The notes beneath the pieces were generated by a model. The model was not told where the DNA came from. It saw only the letters and a program-made list of their open reading frames with translations, and made no database searches. The position numbers and the translations under genes are program-made. A stretch of DNA of 16,532 nucleotides from an uncultured Sphingomonadaceae bacterium (lineage in GTDB: Bacteria > Pseudomonadota > Alphaproteobacteria > Sphingomonadales > Sphingomonadaceae), in the NCBI GenBank assembly GCA_938003725.1, contig CALKXX010000012.1, positions 1 to 16,532 on the forward strand, given 5' to 3'. Positions 15,270 to 16,532 of the stretch are shown here, in pieces. The stretch's first letter is position 1, and each line of letters begins with the position of its first letter.

Positions 15270-15311
15270 CATGGCCCCGCCGGGCAAAATTCGGTGTCGC
15301 CATGTCAGGAG
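15270..15311 (+). promoter_or_regulatory. Hairpin next to the rne Shine-Dalgarno sequence
   Basis: CATGGC (15270-15275) and GCCATG (15299-15304) are perfect inverted arms. The Shine-Dalgarno sequence AGGAG (15307-15311) begins two bases after the stem and is 8 nt before the ATG at 15320. The hairpin could affect ribosome access or place a cleavage site near it. The internal loop has no strong further pairing. Confidence 0.4.
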
Positions 15312-15319
15312 TATATTTA

Positions 15320-16532
15320 ATGACAACGCGCATGTTAATCGACGCGCGCCACCAGGAAGAAACCCGGGTGGCGGTTGTAAAAGGGAACAAAATTGAGGAA
15401 TTCGATTTTGAATCCTCCGAGCATAAACAGCTCAAAGGTAATATCTATCTAGCAAAAGTCACACGGGTTGAACCGTCGCTTCAGGCAGCGTTTGTGGACT
15501 ATGGTGGGAACCGGCATGGTTTTCTGGCGTTTAGCGAAATTCATCCAGACTATTATCAAATTCCCAAGGAAGACCGTGAAAAGCTGTTAGCAGAAGAAGC
15601 AGAGCATGCCGCTGAAGAAGCCGCTCTGCGCGAACGCGAAGAAGAAGAAGGCGAAGGTCCGGCCGACGTGATCGCATCCGAAGCCACTGAAGAGCTGGAT
15701 GACAGCGTCGAAGATGTCGAAAAAGACGATAGTGTAGATACGATTGATGTCACGGAAGGCGAAGTACCCGCGGAAGATGCTAGCGACGACGATGCCGAGG
15801 AAGACGAAGACGAAGACGATGATGATGCCGATAGCGCGACTGAAGAAGAGACCCCCGACCATGCGGATGACAAATCAGCTGATGAGAAAAAGCCCCGGAA
15901 CAAGCGAGGCCGCGGAGGAAAAGGCCGTGGCCGTGGCGGCCGTGGCAAGGGCAATATGGCAAAAGCCAGCGACCAGGCTCGTCAAAAACGTATGGCACTG
16001 CGCAAACGTTACAAAATTCAGGATGTAATCCAGCGTCGTCAGGTTGTACTGGTTCAGGTTGTGAAGGAAGAGCGCGGCAACAAGGGTGCAGCGCTTACGA
16101 CTTATCTCAGCTTGGCCGGCCGCTATTGTGTACTCATGCCCAATACATCGCATGGCGGCGGTATCAGCCGCAAAATCAGCAATGCGGGTGATCGCAAGCG
16201 ATTGAAATCGATCATTGCCGGTATGAACCTGCCAAATACTATGGGCTGTATCGTCAGAACCGCTGGCCTCTCTCGGACTAAGCCAGAGATTAAACGCGAC
16301 TTTGATTATCTGGCAAGACTATGGGACGAGGTGCGTGAGAATACTCTGGGTGCCGTGGCACCAAAGCTGATCCACAGCGACAGTGATCTGATCAAACGCG
16401 CCATTCGCGACATTTATAACCGGGAAATCGAAGAAGTGCTGGTAGAAGGCGCTGACGGCTATGCTGCGGCCAAGAATTTCATGAAGCTGCTAATGCCGAG
16501 CCATAGCAGGCGGGTAAAAAGCTATTCCGATC
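15320..16532 (+). CDS. rne: Ribonuclease E/G, 3' end missing
   Basis: The frame is open from the ATG at 15320, preceded by AGGAG, to the end of the window (404 codons). The start MTTRMLIDARHQEETRVAVV is typical of alphaproteobacterial RNase E. The S1 RNA-binding domain begins at about 36 (KQLKGNIYLAKVTRVEPSLQ, FVDYGGNRHGFL) and is split by a long insert. Residues about 89-190 are almost all Glu/Asp/Ala, and about 190-211 are basic and RG-rich. The S1 domain resumes with RRQVVLVQVVKEERGNKGAALT. IVRTAG (311-316) corresponds to the 5'-monophosphate sensor of E. coli RNase E. The DNase I-like catalytic Asp residues, zinc link and degradosome-binding tail lie outside the window. RNase E performs mRNA decay and rRNA/tRNA processing. 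It is divergent from amiC. Confidence 0.97.
   Translation, partial: MTTRMLIDARHQEETRVAVVKGNKIEEFDFESSEHKQLKGNIYLAKVTRVEPSLQAAFVDYGGNRHGFLAFSEIHPDYYQIPKEDREKLLAEEAEHAAEEAALREREEEEGEGPADVIASEATEELDDSVEDVEKDDSVDTIDVTEGEVPAEDASDDDAEEDEDEDDDDADSATEEETPDHADDKSADEKKPRNKRGRGGKGRGRGGRGKGNMAKASDQARQKRMALRKRYKIQDVIQRRQVVLVQVVKEERGNKGAALTTYLSLAGRYCVLMPNTSHGGGISRKISNAGDRKRLKSIIAGMNLPNTMGCIVRTAGLSRTKPEIKRDFDYLARLWDEVRENTLGAVAPKLIHSDSDLIKRAIRDIYNREIEEVLVEGADGYAAAKNFMKLLMPSHSRRVKSYSD

Larger units (their letters stand above)
14796..15319. other. Intergenic region between amiC and rne; no gene seen
   Basis: This 524-bp divergent region holds the rne leader and the promoters of both genes. Visible elements are a perfect TTGACA hexamer (14949-14954, +) without a good -10 box, a perfect palindrome GTGCTAGCAC (14981-14990), an inverted repeat (14999-15027), a TATAGT box (15029-15034) and two hairpins close to rne. 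A 107-codon open frame from 15073 overlaps the rne start in another frame and looks non-coding. Confidence 0.6.

Noticed and set aside
15073..15396. 107-codon plus-strand frame in the rne leader
   Set aside because: It covers both leader hairpins, overlaps the rne start in another frame, and its product looks random.

Overview
The window looks like part of the chromosome of an alphaproteobacterium, most likely a sphingomonad (order Sphingomonadales; lineage inferred from gene content and protein style, not from an rRNA). The supporting signs are RNase E with a long acidic insert inside its S1 domain, the rne / amidase / PBP1A cluster typical of alphaproteobacteria, a lipoprotein-type SAM methyltransferase, and moderate G+C by eye. 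No rRNA, tRNA, CRISPR array, insertion sequence or phage gene was seen.

Layout from left to right. The 3' part of prfB (release factor 2, +) runs to 861 and meets an RTX-type secreted protein (-) tail to tail with overlapping stop codons. A divergent intergenic region of about 300 bp separates the RTX gene from a lipoprotein-like class I methyltransferase (+). Next come a probable small unknown gene (-) and a large secreted caspase-like protein (-) that ends in a 17-kDa-surface-antigen-like glycine-zipper domain. Divergent from it is a periplasmic ClpP-like protein (+). lepA (EF-4, -) converges on the ClpP-like gene and is divergent from a phytanoyl-CoA dioxygenase-family gene (+). The right third is cell-wall and RNA housekeeping: amiC-type amidase, mrcA (PBP1A) and a GNAT acetyltransferase all read on the minus strand, and rne reads on the plus strand and leaves the window incomplete.

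How the genes fit together. amiC and mrcA form a murein hydrolase/synthase unit, and the GNAT gene overlaps the end of mrcA, so it is probably co-transcribed. prfB usually follows mrcA in the same direction in other alphaproteobacteria. Here it lies about 10 kb away in the opposite orientation, so the region between 861 and about 10,250 looks like rearranged or accessory DNA. That stretch holds several exported proteins: an RTX protein, a lipoprotein methyltransferase, and a caspase-like / ClpP-like divergent pair whose predicted promoters overlap.

The strongest candidates for something under-described are the caspase plus 17-kDa-antigen fusion with its divergent ClpP-like partner, and the structured leader of rne. 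I did not find clear evidence of a complete novel defence or mobile system.
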